Assembly (NCBI RefSeq): GCF_003945345.1
Contig: NZ_AP019308.1
Span: 7,187,001 to 7,251,000, forward strand
Source: Paenibacillus baekrokdamisoli
GTDB lineage: Bacteria; Bacillota; Bacilli; Paenibacillales; Paenibacillaceae
Reading direction: 5' to 3'
Length of the DNA: 64,000 bases
Shown here: piece after piece, positions 16,825-25,446 of the stretch
Position numbering within the stretch: the stretch's first letter is position 1
How the letters are laid out: each line of letters starts with the position of its first letter
Made by a program: the position numbers and the translations under genes
The notes under the pieces: generated by a model
Database searches by the model: none
Told to the model about the DNA's origin: nothing
The model's input: the letters and a program-made list of their open reading frames with translations, nothing else

Positions 16825-18278
16825 AGATACGCAGCATGCTATTTATTATCATACCTGCACTCTTTATTTTGAATAATGGGGTCTCTTATTTCATCTTTCA
16901 AAGTGGAAGAACGGTGCAGCAAAGTTATAATGTGATGCTGGATCGGGTATTATTATACAAACAAATTGCTGGACAAACGCAGGAAAATCTCCGAGTTTTG
17001 AATGTTTACTTAGTGGATCGAAGGGACAGCAGTCGTAACGCCTATCTATCCCAGAGGGCTGAGCTGAATCTTCTCCGGGATAGTCTATCTGCGAAGAATA
17101 CGATTCCAGCTACAGCTCTCACCGTTCGGAGCTACCGCAATATGATCGACACCTTTACCTTACAAGAAGCGGGAGTAATAGAGGCGTTAAATAATCAAGG
17201 TTCTTTGGCGTATGCGGCTTTCTACGAAGAGGCTGAGCACACAGCTGCGTTCATCCAACAAGAAGGTTATCATCTTATTGATTTGGAGCTCCGTTATTAT
17301 CAGCCTCTCTATCGACAAATTCTTCTGCAAACGGAAGCTAGAGATCATTGGGGAGTCGCTATCTTTATCCTGAATACGCTGCTGAGCGTCATGTTTGCTT
17401 ATTGGATCTCCTTGAGTATTTCCAGACCGATTAAGCTGCTGGCTTTAACGGCTCAACAAATCTCGGATGGGAATTTACAAGCTGCCCCTCCACAGATCAG
17501 TGCCAATCATGAGTTTGGTGTTTTATCTCATGCTTTTGGACGTATGCAAGATAATTTGAAGGAACTTATTGTGAAGGAGAAAGAAAGCTTAGAAAAAGAC
17601 AAACTGGTCAAAGAGCTAGAGCTTGAAGTTCTACAAAATCAGATGAACCCGCACTTTCTCTTTAATTCCTTGAATGTGATAGCTAAGCTGGCTTTGCTCG
17701 AGGGCGCTGAACAAACAAGCGATCTTATGGTATCCATGTCGAATCTGCTTCGGTATAATCTCCGTAAATTAGATCGCCCCGTGACGCTCAGGGAGGAGGT
17801 GGAGCATGCCAGAGAATATTTTACAATCCAGCAGGCCCGCTTTCGCGACCGATTTCAGTTTGTAACGGAAATTGAGGAGGGTGGACTGAACGTCTTTGTT
17901 CCCATGCTGACCCTCCAGCCTATATTAGAAAATATCTTTGTTCATGGCATTGAGGGAATGGAGGAAGGGGCTCAGATCAAGCTGGTCATTACATGCGGGC
18001 CTAATGAGACAAGGGTTGCGATATCAGATAATGGGATCGGAATGACCAAGGAGGTACGTGAGTCGCTGCTTCACTTCGAATTCAATCCGCAGCTAGGCCA
18101 AGAAAAGGGACAATCTACTGGCTTAGGGACGCGTAATGTTTTTAAACGACTTGAACTATTTTATGGAAAAAAGAATCTTGTAGACATTTACAGTGAGCCG
18201 GGCCGGGGAACAACAGTATTCATCCGGCTTCCTAGTGCTGGGAAGGAAGATGGAGATGTATCGTCTACTGATTGCTGA
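16821..18278 (+). CDS. Sensor histidine kinase of the three-component system (copy A)
   Basis: A 485-residue protein. TM1 is at about 5-25 and TM2 at about 178-200, bracketing an extracellular helical sensor region of about 150 residues, much smaller than in the kinase at 6186 and suited to docking a binding protein. HAMP-like segment (SLSISRPIKLLALTAQQISD), then the phospho-acceptor in LQNQMNPHFLFNSLNVIAKL (H278), then ATPase motifs LQPILENIFVHGIEG, ISDNGIGM and GLGTRNVFKRLEL. Coupled by ATGA to the binding protein and overlapping the response-regulator frame at its 3' end. Identical copy at 40688. Confidence 0.93.
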   Translation: MKIRSMLFIIIPALFILNNGVSYFIFQSGRTVQQSYNVMLDRVLLYKQIAGQTQENLRVLNVYLVDRRDSSRNAYLSQRAELNLLRDSLSAKNTIPATALTVRSYRNMIDTFTLQEAGVIEALNNQGSLAYAAFYEEAEHTAAFIQQEGYHLIDLELRYYQPLYRQILLQTEARDHWGVAIFILNTLLSVMFAYWISLSISRPIKLLALTAQQISDGNLQAAPPQISANHEFGVLSHAFGRMQDNLKELIVKEKESLEKDKLVKELELEVLQNQMNPHFLFNSLNVIAKLALLEGAEQTSDLMVSMSNLLRYNLRKLDRPVTLREEVEHAREYFTIQQARFRDRFQFVTEIEEGGLNVFVPMLTLQPILENIFVHGIEGMEEGAQIKLVITCGPNETRVAISDNGIGMTKEVRESLLHFEFNPQLGQEKGQSTGLGTRNVFKRLELFYGKKNLVDIYSEPGRGTTVFIRLPSAGKEDGDVSSTDC

Positions 18279-19623
18279 TGATGAAGCCTTGGAGAGAGAA
18301 GGCATTGAATGGATTGTTACGCGAATGATGCCGAATATCTTCGAAGTTATTCATGCGGAGAATGGTCGTATAGCGATTCAAAAGGCTGACGAATTTCGTC
18401 CGCATATCGTTATGATGGATATTAGAATGCCGGGCATTCAAGGTCTGGAAGCATTAAAGGAAATTAAGGCTCAGAATCCGCAGGTCAAGATGATTCTAGT
18501 GACAGCTTATGAATATTTCGAATACGCCAAAGAGGCTCTTTCTATGGGGGTCAAGGAGTATCTCGTCAAACCGGCTAAACGTGATCAGATCGTCACACTC
18601 TTGCAGCGGCTGGTGGCTGAGATTGATCAGGAACAGAGAAAACGCGACGAGGAGTTCGCGATGCGGGATAAGTTCTTCCAGCTGCTGCCGCTTGCAGAAA
18701 CGGAAATGGCTCTAGTCTTTATGTCCGATCAAGTGAATGAGACCGAAGTGGGAAATCTTGCGGATGTTCTCGAGCTCTCTATAGATAAAGGATGTGCGGT
18801 TGTGCTCGGCTTCCCTGAAATTGGGCATACATCCGAAATCGAATTAGCCCGAGAAAAGAAAAGGATCTATGAGACGGTGAAAAATACTGCAAAAGGGTTA
18901 ATCAAGGATAGGACAAGCTGTGTTGTCAGTTCCATGGTCAATTGGCATATGGTTATCTTCCTTCTTGGGGAAGCTCGAATAGAGGATGAAGTATTGCGAG
19001 AAGAGGCTCATTCCGCAGGCCTTAAGCTGCTGGAGATCCTTCATCAGCAGCGCAGTATCGATGCGACAATAGGTATCGGATCCGTTCGAGCGGATATTGA
19101 GGGAATTAGAAAATCGTATTTTGAAGCTGTATTCGCATCCACGTATGATGAAAAATGGGGAAGCCTGTGTCGGTTTGAGGATCTGAGCATGCTCTCCACA
19201 GAAGGACAACCAGAAACCTCAAATAGGTTTAAAGCTGCCAATACTTCTGAGCGTACCTATGTGGAATTGGCAATCAAGCGAATTCGTGAGGAACGTGAAC
19301 AGCGAACATGGAGTGTCATAGACAGTGCAATTACGTTCATTCAAGAAAAATTCCATGAAGAACTCTCCCTTGAAGATGTGGCGGAGCAAGTTCACTTGAA
19401 TCCTTATTATTTCAGTAAAGTATTCAAGCAGCAAACAGGAGAAACCTTCATCGATTATGTCACAAGACTGCGTATCGAAAGGGCCAAAGAATGCATTAGG
19501 GACGGGCAGTTCAGCCTGAAGGAAGTTTGTTATCTTGTCGGGTATAAAGACCCTAATTATTTCAGCCGTGTTTTTAAAAAGGTAACCGGGGTAACGCCCA
19601 CTGAATATCGCAATCAACTTTAA
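18256..19623 (+). CDS. YesN/AraC-type response regulator of the three-component system (copy A)
   Basis: About 455 residues from the ATG at 18256 (MYRLLIADDE), seven bases after GGAAGGAAG; the frame is open from 18193 but the extra residues precede the receiver fold. Phospho-acceptor D55 (VMMDIRMPG), conserved LVTAYEYFEYAKEAL and YLVKPAK. C-terminal AraC domain: LSLEDVAEQVHLNPYYFSKVFKQQTG and LKEVCYLVGYKDPNYFSRVFKKVTGVTP. The start lies inside the kinase gene. The likeliest target is the sugar symporter at 19884, whose promoter has a weak -35 and two upstream direct repeats. Identical copy at 42123. Confidence 0.93.
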   Translation: MYRLLIADDEALEREGIEWIVTRMMPNIFEVIHAENGRIAIQKADEFRPHIVMMDIRMPGIQGLEALKEIKAQNPQVKMILVTAYEYFEYAKEALSMGVKEYLVKPAKRDQIVTLLQRLVAEIDQEQRKRDEEFAMRDKFFQLLPLAETEMALVFMSDQVNETEVGNLADVLELSIDKGCAVVLGFPEIGHTSEIELAREKKRIYETVKNTAKGLIKDRTSCVVSSMVNWHMVIFLLGEARIEDEVLREEAHSAGLKLLEILHQQRSIDATIGIGSVRADIEGIRKSYFEAVFASTYDEKWGSLCRFEDLSMLSTEGQPETSNRFKAANTSERTYVELAIKRIREEREQRTWSVIDSAITFIQEKFHEELSLEDVAEQVHLNPYYFSKVFKQQTGETFIDYVTRLRIERAKECIRDGQFSLKEVCYLVGYKDPNYFSRVFKKVTGVTPTEYRNQL

Positions 19624-19633
19624 CAAAGGATAG

Positions 19634-19656
19634 GTTCATGTAGCTATTACATGGAC
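19634..19656 (+). terminator. Weak intrinsic terminator after the response regulator (copy A)
   Basis: A nine-pair stem (GTTCATGTA with TACATGGAC, one G-T pair) around a five-base loop is followed by tattttgttatt. It is AT-rich and therefore probably leaky. It sits ten bases after the response-regulator stop. Confidence 0.6.
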
Positions 19657-19675
19657 TATTTTGTTATTGCCGAAC

Positions 19676-19739
19676 AATATTATGCTAGTCCGCGGTCCTT
19701 TATCGAGATCCAATTAGGTTGGGTTAATATTATGCTGGT
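19676..19739 (+). promoter_or_regulatory. Pair of 14-bp direct repeats upstream of the symporter promoter (copy A)
   Basis: AATATTATGCTRGT occurs at 19676-19689 and 19726-19739 with one mismatch, exactly 50 bp apart. Both lie upstream of a TATAAT box at 19792. Same-direction repeats upstream of a weak promoter are the usual layout for AraC-domain activators; the adjacent YesN-type regulator is the natural candidate. The assignment is inference. Confidence 0.5.
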
Positions 19740-19791
19740 AAACAACCAATAAGTGAAGGGAATGGGGCCCTAACTTAAACAAAACAGATGG

Positions 19792-19797
19792 TATAAT
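19792..19797 (+). promoter_or_regulatory. -10 box of the sugar symporter promoter (copy A)
   Basis: A perfect TATAAT stands 87 bases before the GTG start. At 17-18 bases upstream there is no recognisable -35 (cctaac/ccctaa), which fits a promoter that needs an activator. A small GC-rich hairpin (CCGCAC 19842-19847 with GTGCGG 19855-19860) lies in the leader just before the ribosome site. Confidence 0.6.
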
Positions 19798-19883
19798 GAG
19801 TCTCTAATTACGGGTTTAGCTTCTGTTAGAAGATAAAGGACCCGCACGCAGCAGGTGCGGATAAGTCAGAAGGGATAACGTTT

Positions 19884-21263
19884 GTGAGCTCAAATATAAA
19901 CAATCAAGGCCAACAACAAGTCAGCATGAAGTTTGTAACCCTAGTTTCGATGGTTGCCGCTTTGGGTGGTTTATTATTTGGATTTGATACCGCTGTTGTA
20001 TCAGGTGCGATCGGTTTTATGAAGGAACGTTTCACCTTAAATGAGGTGGAGGTTGGGTGGGCTGTATCCAGTTTGATCATCGGATGTATCGTAGGAGCTG
20101 CAGGCTCTGGGGTGCTTGGAGATCGATTCGGCCGGAAAAAAGTGCTGATTATGGCTGCCCTGCTGTTCATTATCGGTTCCATTGGTTCCGCCATTCCAGA
20201 TACGTTCACCGGTTATATCATTGCCCGTATCATCGGCGGACTCGGGATTGGAATTACCTCAACACTATGTCCGCTCTATAACGCAGAGATAGCGCCTGCC
20301 CAATATCGCGGTCGTCTTGTAGCGCTGAATCAGTTCGCGACAGTTACTGGTATCTTTCTCGTGTATTTCATTAATTTAGGTATTGCTGGTTACGGAGATG
20401 ACGCGTGGGACATTTCTACAGCTTGGCGGTGGATGTTTGGTTTCGGAGCTCTTCCCGGCTTGTTGTTCCTAGTATTGCTCTTCTTTGTACCTGAAAGTCC
20501 GAGATGGTTGATCAAGCAGGGGAGGGCGGTTGAAGCTCTTCCGATTTTACTTAAGATTCATGGCGAGGATCTGGCCAAAAAGGAAGTACTGGATATTAAG
20601 GCATCGTTTAAACAGGAAAGCGGGTCGATTCGACAGCTGTTCAGTCCTGCTTTGCGGCTTGCTCTAATTGTGGGGGTGGGCCTGGCCGTTCTCCAGCAGG
20701 TGACGGGTATCAATGCGATCATGTACTATGCTCCTGAAATTTTCAAGGAAACGGGATCCGGCACCAATGCTTCGCTGATGCAGACCATTTTGGTCGGATT
20801 GATTAATTTTCTCTTTACTATTCTTGCTGTATGGCTCATTGACAAGGTTGGACGAAAGGCTCTTTTACTCGTCGGATCTGCTTCAATGACCGTGTGCTTG
20901 GTTGTTATCGGTGCTGCATTTCAAACCGGACACACATCAGGGCCTTTGGTGCTCATCTTTATTTTATTGTATGTGGCAGCCTTCGCTGTATCACTTGGGC
21001 CGGTCGTATGGGTGGTCATGTCCGAAATTTTCCCGAACCGTATTCGTGGAAAAGCGACCGCGATTGCTTCAATGGCGCTATGGGCAGCGGATTATATCGT
21101 GTCTCAGACCTTTCCTCCGATGCTTTCGTCTGCAGGGCCGGCAATTACATTCTGGCTATTTGGCTTCATGTCCTTGTTTACCTTCTTTTTCACCTGGCGT
21201 GTGGTACCCGAGACAAAGGGGAAATCACTGGAGGAAATCGAATCCCTGTGGTCTCGAAATTGA
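19884..21263 (+). CDS. Sugar porter family MFS transporter (sugar/H+ symporter) (copy A)
   Basis: A 459-residue, about 12-segment membrane protein. Signature motifs of the XylE/AraE/GLUT sugar-porter family: GFDTAVVSGAIGFM in TM1, GDRFGRKKVL in loop 2-3, PESPRWLIKQGR in the central loop, QQVTGINAIMYYAPEIF in TM7, DKVGRKALL, and VPETKGKSLEEIE at the C-terminus. Start is GTG with AGAAGGGA eight bases upstream. It probably imports a pentose or hexose with protons. It lies directly after the three-component sensor, its likely controller, and faces the convergent AraC gene across a two-way terminator. Identical copy at 43751. Confidence 0.95.
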   Translation: MSSNINNQGQQQVSMKFVTLVSMVAALGGLLFGFDTAVVSGAIGFMKERFTLNEVEVGWAVSSLIIGCIVGAAGSGVLGDRFGRKKVLIMAALLFIIGSIGSAIPDTFTGYIIARIIGGLGIGITSTLCPLYNAEIAPAQYRGRLVALNQFATVTGIFLVYFINLGIAGYGDDAWDISTAWRWMFGFGALPGLLFLVLLFFVPESPRWLIKQGRAVEALPILLKIHGEDLAKKEVLDIKASFKQESGSIRQLFSPALRLALIVGVGLAVLQQVTGINAIMYYAPEIFKETGSGTNASLMQTILVGLINFLFTILAVWLIDKVGRKALLLVGSASMTVCLVVIGAAFQTGHTSGPLVLIFILLYVAAFAVSLGPVVWVVMSEIFPNRIRGKATAIASMALWAADYIVSQTFPPMLSSAGPAITFWLFGFMSLFTFFFTWRVVPETKGKSLEEIESLWSRN

Positions 21264-21341
21264 GATTATGATTGTCGCTACTAAAAGTTGGGGCTGTCCC
21301 AAATGGGTAAACCAGAGTGAGACAATCCCATAATATGTGTA

Positions 21342-21386
21342 AAAGAACCTTCAAAGCCACTATGAAAGTGGATCTGAAGGTTCTTT
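21342..21386. terminator. Bidirectional terminator between convergent genes (copy A)
   Basis: Twelve perfect pairs (AAAGAACCTTCA at 21342-21353, TGAAGGTTCTTT at 21375-21386), with an inner four-pair CCAC/GTGG stem, and A/T-rich arms that serve both strands. It separates the symporter (plus strand) from the AraC regulator (minus strand). A second small hairpin, TTGGG/CCCAA, lies just before it. Confidence 0.88.
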
Positions 21387-21420
21387 AGGTTCTTTAAAGG
21401 GGGGATAACACAATCCCTTC

Positions 21421-22206
21421 TCAATCTTCCGCAAATATAGGCTTCGCTGGTAGAGCGGAAGGGTCCTCCCGGTACTCTTTGGGCGTAATCCCTGTACATT
21501 TCTTGAACAGCAAGCTGAATTGTGAAGGTGTGGAAAATCCGCACTCAACAGCAATGGCAGCGATTTTCAAGCGGGTGCTGGATAATAACTCAATGGAGCG
21601 TTCGATCCGCTTCATCATTATATAGTTCATGGGAGAGAGGCTGGTCCTCTCTTTAAAGGCATGGCGAAAGCGATCAAAGCTGTAGCCGGACAACTCCGCC
21701 AAATGCTGAAGCTGAACGGACTGAGTATAGTTTTCTTTAAGGAAATTAATAGCGTAAATAATACGATCTTCTTTTTCTAGGTTCCCGGTTTGAATCTGCG
21801 GAATACGGCAAAGCTCTAGCATCAATTGTCCCCCAATTAAGTTGAGCTGTAAGGAATGGAAGCTGCGCTTTTCTAGAAACTCAGTTTTCATTGCTTGTAA
21901 TAATCGCCAGATTTGCAGACTGTCCCCGTCCTTATAGACACCATTGTGCAAGCTCATAGGAATGTCATCATAATCGAATCCGATAAAAAAAACTTCGGTG
22001 TCCTTCTCATGCTTCTCGTCATGCGGTGTGTTTGGGCGAATAATTGCGAATGTGTGCGGGTGATAATCATATCGCTTTCCGCCGATGTTGGTATAGCCTG
22101 CTCCTCGCTTGTAATAGACAAGCTCGAAGCAGCCATGCTTGTGCATGGGAGGAGAAGCTGCCATTGAAAGGTAATAAAATTGCAGGAAATTGAGATTGAA
22201 ATTCAT
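21421..22206 (-). CDS. AraC-family transcriptional regulator with N-terminal cupin (copy A)
   Basis: A 261-residue protein on the minus strand. N-terminal cupin-like sensing domain with HKHGCFELVYYKRGAGY and FAIIRPNTPHDEKH, typical of sugar-responsive AraC proteins that bind ligand directly. C-terminal two-HTH domain: VQLQHLAELSGYSFDRFRHAFKER and IAAIAVECGFSTPSQFSLLFKKCTGITPKEYR. It is transcribed divergently from the nucleoside hydrolase gene (227-240 bases between starts), which suggests that it controls that gene or operon from the shared intergenic region. Only minus-strand gene in the window. Identical copy at 45288. Confidence 0.93.
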   Translation of the reverse strand: MNFNLNFLQFYYLSMAASPPMHKHGCFELVYYKRGAGYTNIGGKRYDYHPHTFAIIRPNTPHDEKHEKDTEVFFIGFDYDDIPMSLHNGVYKDGDSLQIWRLLQAMKTEFLEKRSFHSLQLNLIGGQLMLELCRIPQIQTGNLEKEDRIIYAINFLKENYTQSVQLQHLAELSGYSFDRFRHAFKERTSLSPMNYIMMKRIERSIELLSSTRLKIAAIAVECGFSTPSQFSLLFKKCTGITPKEYREDPSALPAKPIFAED

Positions 22207-22403
22207 ACCAGCTCATTCCTTTCACCGTAATTGTTCTTTTTGGTGGATTTTAATGAAATTTAAATAAACGCGGGATTATCCGGTTCGTGATAGCATGTAG
22301 CCATTTCGTTATAGATTAGTCATTCATATAAATATAGAATGTTCCCAAGGGTAATATCAATTAAAAGTTATTAAATAGGTTGAAAAGTAATCTTGTACAT
22401 GTT

Positions 22404-22421
22404 GCTGTTCACATGAACAGC
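22404..22421 (+). promoter_or_regulatory. Inverted repeat before the nucleoside hydrolase gene (copy A)
   Basis: GCTGTTC (22404-22410) and GAACAGC (22415-22421) form perfect 7-bp arms around ACAT, about 25 bases before the start codon. It may be a repressor operator or a small 5'-UTR hairpin. The rest of the 22207-22433 intergenic region is AT-rich with several TATA-like stretches but no clear consensus promoter. Confidence 0.45.
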
Positions 22422-22445
22422 TAGATTAGGAAGGTGGAGAAGGAA

Positions 22446-23345
22446 TTGAAAAGAGTCATAATTGATACGGATATTGGTGGAGATATTGATGATGTGTTAG
22501 CCATTGCATTAGCGATTCACTCTCCTGAAATCCAGATCGAAGGAATTACTACGGTAGGCGTTCAGTCCGATCGAAGAGCGAAAATTGCCAGCGGACTACT
22601 TCAAGTGAATAACGCAGCACATATTCCAGTTGCGGCTGGCGCTTCTGTACCGCTGTGCGGCAAATGGAATTATGAAGAATTTCCGAATCAATATGGAGAG
22701 GAGATGGATGCCTTTTCCTATCGCTCCGATCTGGACGGCGCCGATCTGATGATTCAAGCAGTAAATGAATCACCCGGACAAATCACAATTGTCGCGATAG
22801 GAGCCATGACTAACCTGGCCATTGCCATCTCCCGTTCTCCAGAATTTTCTCGAAACGTAAAGGAAGTTATCCTTATGGGCGGTGAGTACAGCAGTCACTA
22901 CAAGGAGTGTAACATTGTAAGTGATCCGGAAGCGGCCAATATCTTGTTCAGCTCTGGAATTCCAATAATAGCGGCAGGTTTGGAGGTGTGTCTAAGCTTG
23001 ACAAGTGATACGGATGCTACGATAGATACTTTGATTCGCACAGATACGGTGCAGTCGCAGTTTCTTGCTCGACTTGTGAAGCGATGGAAAGCAGTCGGAG
23101 TCAATCGCCCGATTATTATGTTTGATGCTATACCCTTTGCGATTCTGATCAATAGAAGTATAGTTTGCACCGAAAGTAAGCTTGTACATGTGGAAACAAG
23201 AGGAGAGCATACAAGGGGAATGACCTATAGTATGAAACCGCATTTCGGAGAAATACCAGAGAGCAAACCGAACGTACAGGTCTGCATGGATGTTAACCAC
23301 GAGGAATTGATGGAGCTATTTACTACTAGAACACTACTCACCTAA
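22446..23345 (+). CDS. Nucleoside hydrolase, IUNH family (copy A)
   Basis: About 299 residues. The signature DTDIGGDIDDVLAIALAI at the N-terminus is the calcium-binding DxDxxxDD motif of inosine-uridine-preferring nucleoside hydrolases; VAIGAMTNLAIAI and LMGGEY further on are also family motifs. The enzyme splits ribonucleosides into base and ribose in the cytoplasm. The TTG at 22446 lies six bases after GGTGGAG and gives the usual MKRVIIDTDIG start; a GTG at 22434 in the same frame has no room for a ribosome site. It is followed by LacI and ribokinase genes, so released ribose would be phosphorylated. Identical copy at 46313. Confidence 0.92.
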   Translation: MKRVIIDTDIGGDIDDVLAIALAIHSPEIQIEGITTVGVQSDRRAKIASGLLQVNNAAHIPVAAGASVPLCGKWNYEEFPNQYGEEMDAFSYRSDLDGADLMIQAVNESPGQITIVAIGAMTNLAIAISRSPEFSRNVKEVILMGGEYSSHYKECNIVSDPEAANILFSSGIPIIAAGLEVCLSLTSDTDATIDTLIRTDTVQSQFLARLVKRWKAVGVNRPIIMFDAIPFAILINRSIVCTESKLVHVETRGEHTRGMTYSMKPHFGEIPESKPNVQVCMDVNHEELMELFTTRTLLT

Positions 23346-23387
23346 GTGAATAACCAAATCGTTATATTTTAATTATATTTAACAATT

Positions 23388-23409
23388 CATGTGTAACCGT
23401 TTACACATG
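23388..23409 (+). promoter_or_regulatory. Near-perfect palindrome, LacI-type operator/cre site (copy A)
   Basis: A 22-bp inverted repeat with 10 of 11 positions paired and a central CG, the hallmark of LacI-family operators. Its core TGTAACCGTTTACA also fits the CcpA catabolite-response consensus TGWNANCGNTNWCA at every fixed position. It lies 21 bases before the ATG of the LacI-type gene, downstream of an AT-rich stretch that could hold a -10 box. Autoregulation by that protein or repression by CcpA are both possible. Confidence 0.75.
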
Positions 23410-23430
23410 GGGATGGCAGAGGTTCCGAAT

Positions 23431-24444
23431 ATGTCCACGATTCGAGATGTAGGAAAAATGGCGGGAGTATCAATCGCTACTGTTTCAAGGGTGATCAATA
23501 AAAGCGGATATGTGAAGCAGGAAACAGAAAAGACAATACTTCAAGCTATGCAAGCACTTAATTATGAACCCGATCCTATTGCTCGCAGTTTAGCCGGAAA
23601 GAGTACCCGAACGATTGCCTTGGTTGTGCCGGATATTCTAAACCCGTTCTTTCCGGAAATAGCAAAGGCTGTTGAAAAAGAAGCAAGCAGGCTTGGATAC
23701 ACCGTCATCCTGTGCAACACCGACAACAGCTTGGACAAAGAAGAACGATATTTTCAAGTGTTTGAACAAAAGCGGATTGATGGTGTCATTCTGGCCTCCT
23801 ATACCCTTGGAGCGGTCCAGATCAAAAAGTGGCAAAAGAAGATTCCTATTGTTGTCATCGACAATCGATTTCCCCAGCATCCAACAATCGTATCGATTAT
23901 CTCTCACAATCGAACGGGAGCCCATCTGGTTGTTAATCATTTGCTTGAGCAGGGATGCCGAAAAATCGCACACATCTGTGGTCCAATGGGCGTATATTCC
24001 GCCAAAGAACGTTACATGGGCTATGAGGATATATGCAAGGATCAGGATTGGTTCTCTCCCCATTTGATCGTTCAGGGCGATTTTCAAATAAAAGAATCTT
24101 ATCAAGCAACCATAGGGCTGTTCAAGAGACATCCAGACGTAGATGGGATATTCGCAGGAAATGATATTATGGCGGTTGGTGCTCTAAAAGCACTCGTGGC
24201 TATGGGGATGTCGGTTCCGGATGAGGTCAAGCTCGTAGGATTCGACGGCATATCTATTCCACTAGTTGTCCCCGAGTTGACGACCGTTGCTCAGCCGATT
24301 GGAGAAATGGGTGCTCTTGCGATGCATCACTTGGTGGAACTTATCCATAAACGACCACTAGCAAGCCATGTGCAGGTTCTGGATGTGCGATTAATAATAA
24401 AAGAATCATCTACTACAAGAGCTTCAAAGGAGTTTGTGACATGA
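23431..24444 (+). CDS. LacI-family transcriptional regulator, RbsR-like (copy A)
   Basis: About 337 residues from the ATG at 23431 (MSTIRDVGKMAGVSIATVSR), nine bases after AGAGG; the frame is open from 23389 but that would put the start inside the operator palindrome. N-terminal LacI helix-turn-helix and hinge (NYEPDPIARSLAGKST), then a periplasmic-binding-like effector domain (TIALVVPDILNPFFPEIAKAVE; GIFAGNDIMAVGALKAL; VGFDG). It sits between nucleoside hydrolase and ribokinase and overlaps the latter by ATGA, so ribose or a nucleoside is the likely effector. Identical copy at 47298. Confidence 0.93.
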   Translation: MSTIRDVGKMAGVSIATVSRVINKSGYVKQETEKTILQAMQALNYEPDPIARSLAGKSTRTIALVVPDILNPFFPEIAKAVEKEASRLGYTVILCNTDNSLDKEERYFQVFEQKRIDGVILASYTLGAVQIKKWQKKIPIVVIDNRFPQHPTIVSIISHNRTGAHLVVNHLLEQGCRKIAHICGPMGVYSAKERYMGYEDICKDQDWFSPHLIVQGDFQIKESYQATIGLFKRHPDVDGIFAGNDIMAVGALKALVAMGMSVPDEVKLVGFDGISIPLVVPELTTVAQPIGEMGALAMHHLVELIHKRPLASHVQVLDVRLIIKESSTTRASKEFVT

Positions 24445-25358
24445 AGAAACGAAAAATTGTTATCGTCGGTAGTCTGAACATGGACATTGTCGTGTCCACG
24501 GATCGATTGCCAAGAAGCGGGGAGACCCTTACAGGTCATTCTGTTCATTATATTCCAGGCGGAAAAGGTGCTAATCAAGCTGTCTGCTGTGCAAAGCTTG
24601 GAGCTGACTCAACGATGATTGGCTTGGTGGGGGATGATTGGTTTGGCACAAAGGTAATCGATTCGCTGAACGCTAACGGTGTGGATACCTCTTACATTCA
24701 GACCCTTGAGAGCGCTTCAACCGGTGTAGCTTCCATCACGCATATGAAGGAAGACAACACCATCATTGTCGTACCTGGAACGAATGGAATGCTTACAGAA
24801 GCGGAATTGCAAGATTTAGAGCAGCTGATTCAGGAGGATGACATCCTGCTCGTACAGCTTGAAATACCCATACAGACCGTTTTTACCGCTCTTCGTATGG
24901 CAAAGCAAATAGGAGCAGTAACCATTTTAAATCCAGCTCCCTACACCACATTATCAGATGAACTATTGGAGCTTGTCGATTATATTACTCCGAATGAGAC
25001 AGAATTTGAACAAATGATAGGAAGAACGTTCTCAGGCGAAAGTAGTCTAGAGCAAGCAATTTCGGATTGGCAGAATCAACGTTCCGCGATGATGATCGTA
25101 ACACGGGGCAAACACGGCTGCTCCTACTTTTTACACGAAGATGTGGTAACGGTTACACCCCCCGAAGTGAATGTCATTGATACGGTTGGAGCCGGGGATG
25201 CCTTTAATGGCGGATTAGCGTATGGATTGATGTCCGGATGGAGCATCTCTCATTGTATTGAGTTCGCCATACAGGTATCAGCAGCAGCGGTGACACGATT
25301 TGGTGCTCAGGATGGAATGCCTACACAGGACGAAGTGCTCCAGATTGCCGTCAAATAA
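24441..25358 (+). CDS. rbsK: Ribokinase (copy A)
   Basis: A 305-residue PfkB-family kinase. Motifs: GSLNMDIVVSTDRLPRSGET at the N-terminus, PGGKGANQAVCCAKLG (substrate loop), NPAPYTTL, and the catalytic anion hole DTVGAGDAFNGGLA with base D253. The whole pattern and length are those of ribokinases, which phosphorylate D-ribose at O5 with ATP. The start overlaps the LacI stop by ATGA. With the nucleoside hydrolase two genes upstream it makes a short nucleoside-to-ribose-5-phosphate route. A deoxyribokinase or related PfkB specificity cannot be excluded. Identical copy at 48308. Confidence 0.93.
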   Translation: MKKRKIVIVGSLNMDIVVSTDRLPRSGETLTGHSVHYIPGGKGANQAVCCAKLGADSTMIGLVGDDWFGTKVIDSLNANGVDTSYIQTLESASTGVASITHMKEDNTIIVVPGTNGMLTEAELQDLEQLIQEDDILLVQLEIPIQTVFTALRMAKQIGAVTILNPAPYTTLSDELLELVDYITPNETEFEQMIGRTFSGESSLEQAISDWQNQRSAMMIVTRGKHGCSYFLHEDVVTVTPPEVNVIDTVGAGDAFNGGLAYGLMSGWSISHCIEFAIQVSAAAVTRFGAQDGMPTQDEVLQIAVK

Positions 25359-25446
25359 AAGGTAGAACGAATTAATAACCAATGGCTTTACGTTACATTA
25401 TTCACATAGATAGATATGCTGTTCATTTAAAAGGAGGAGTTTGTCG

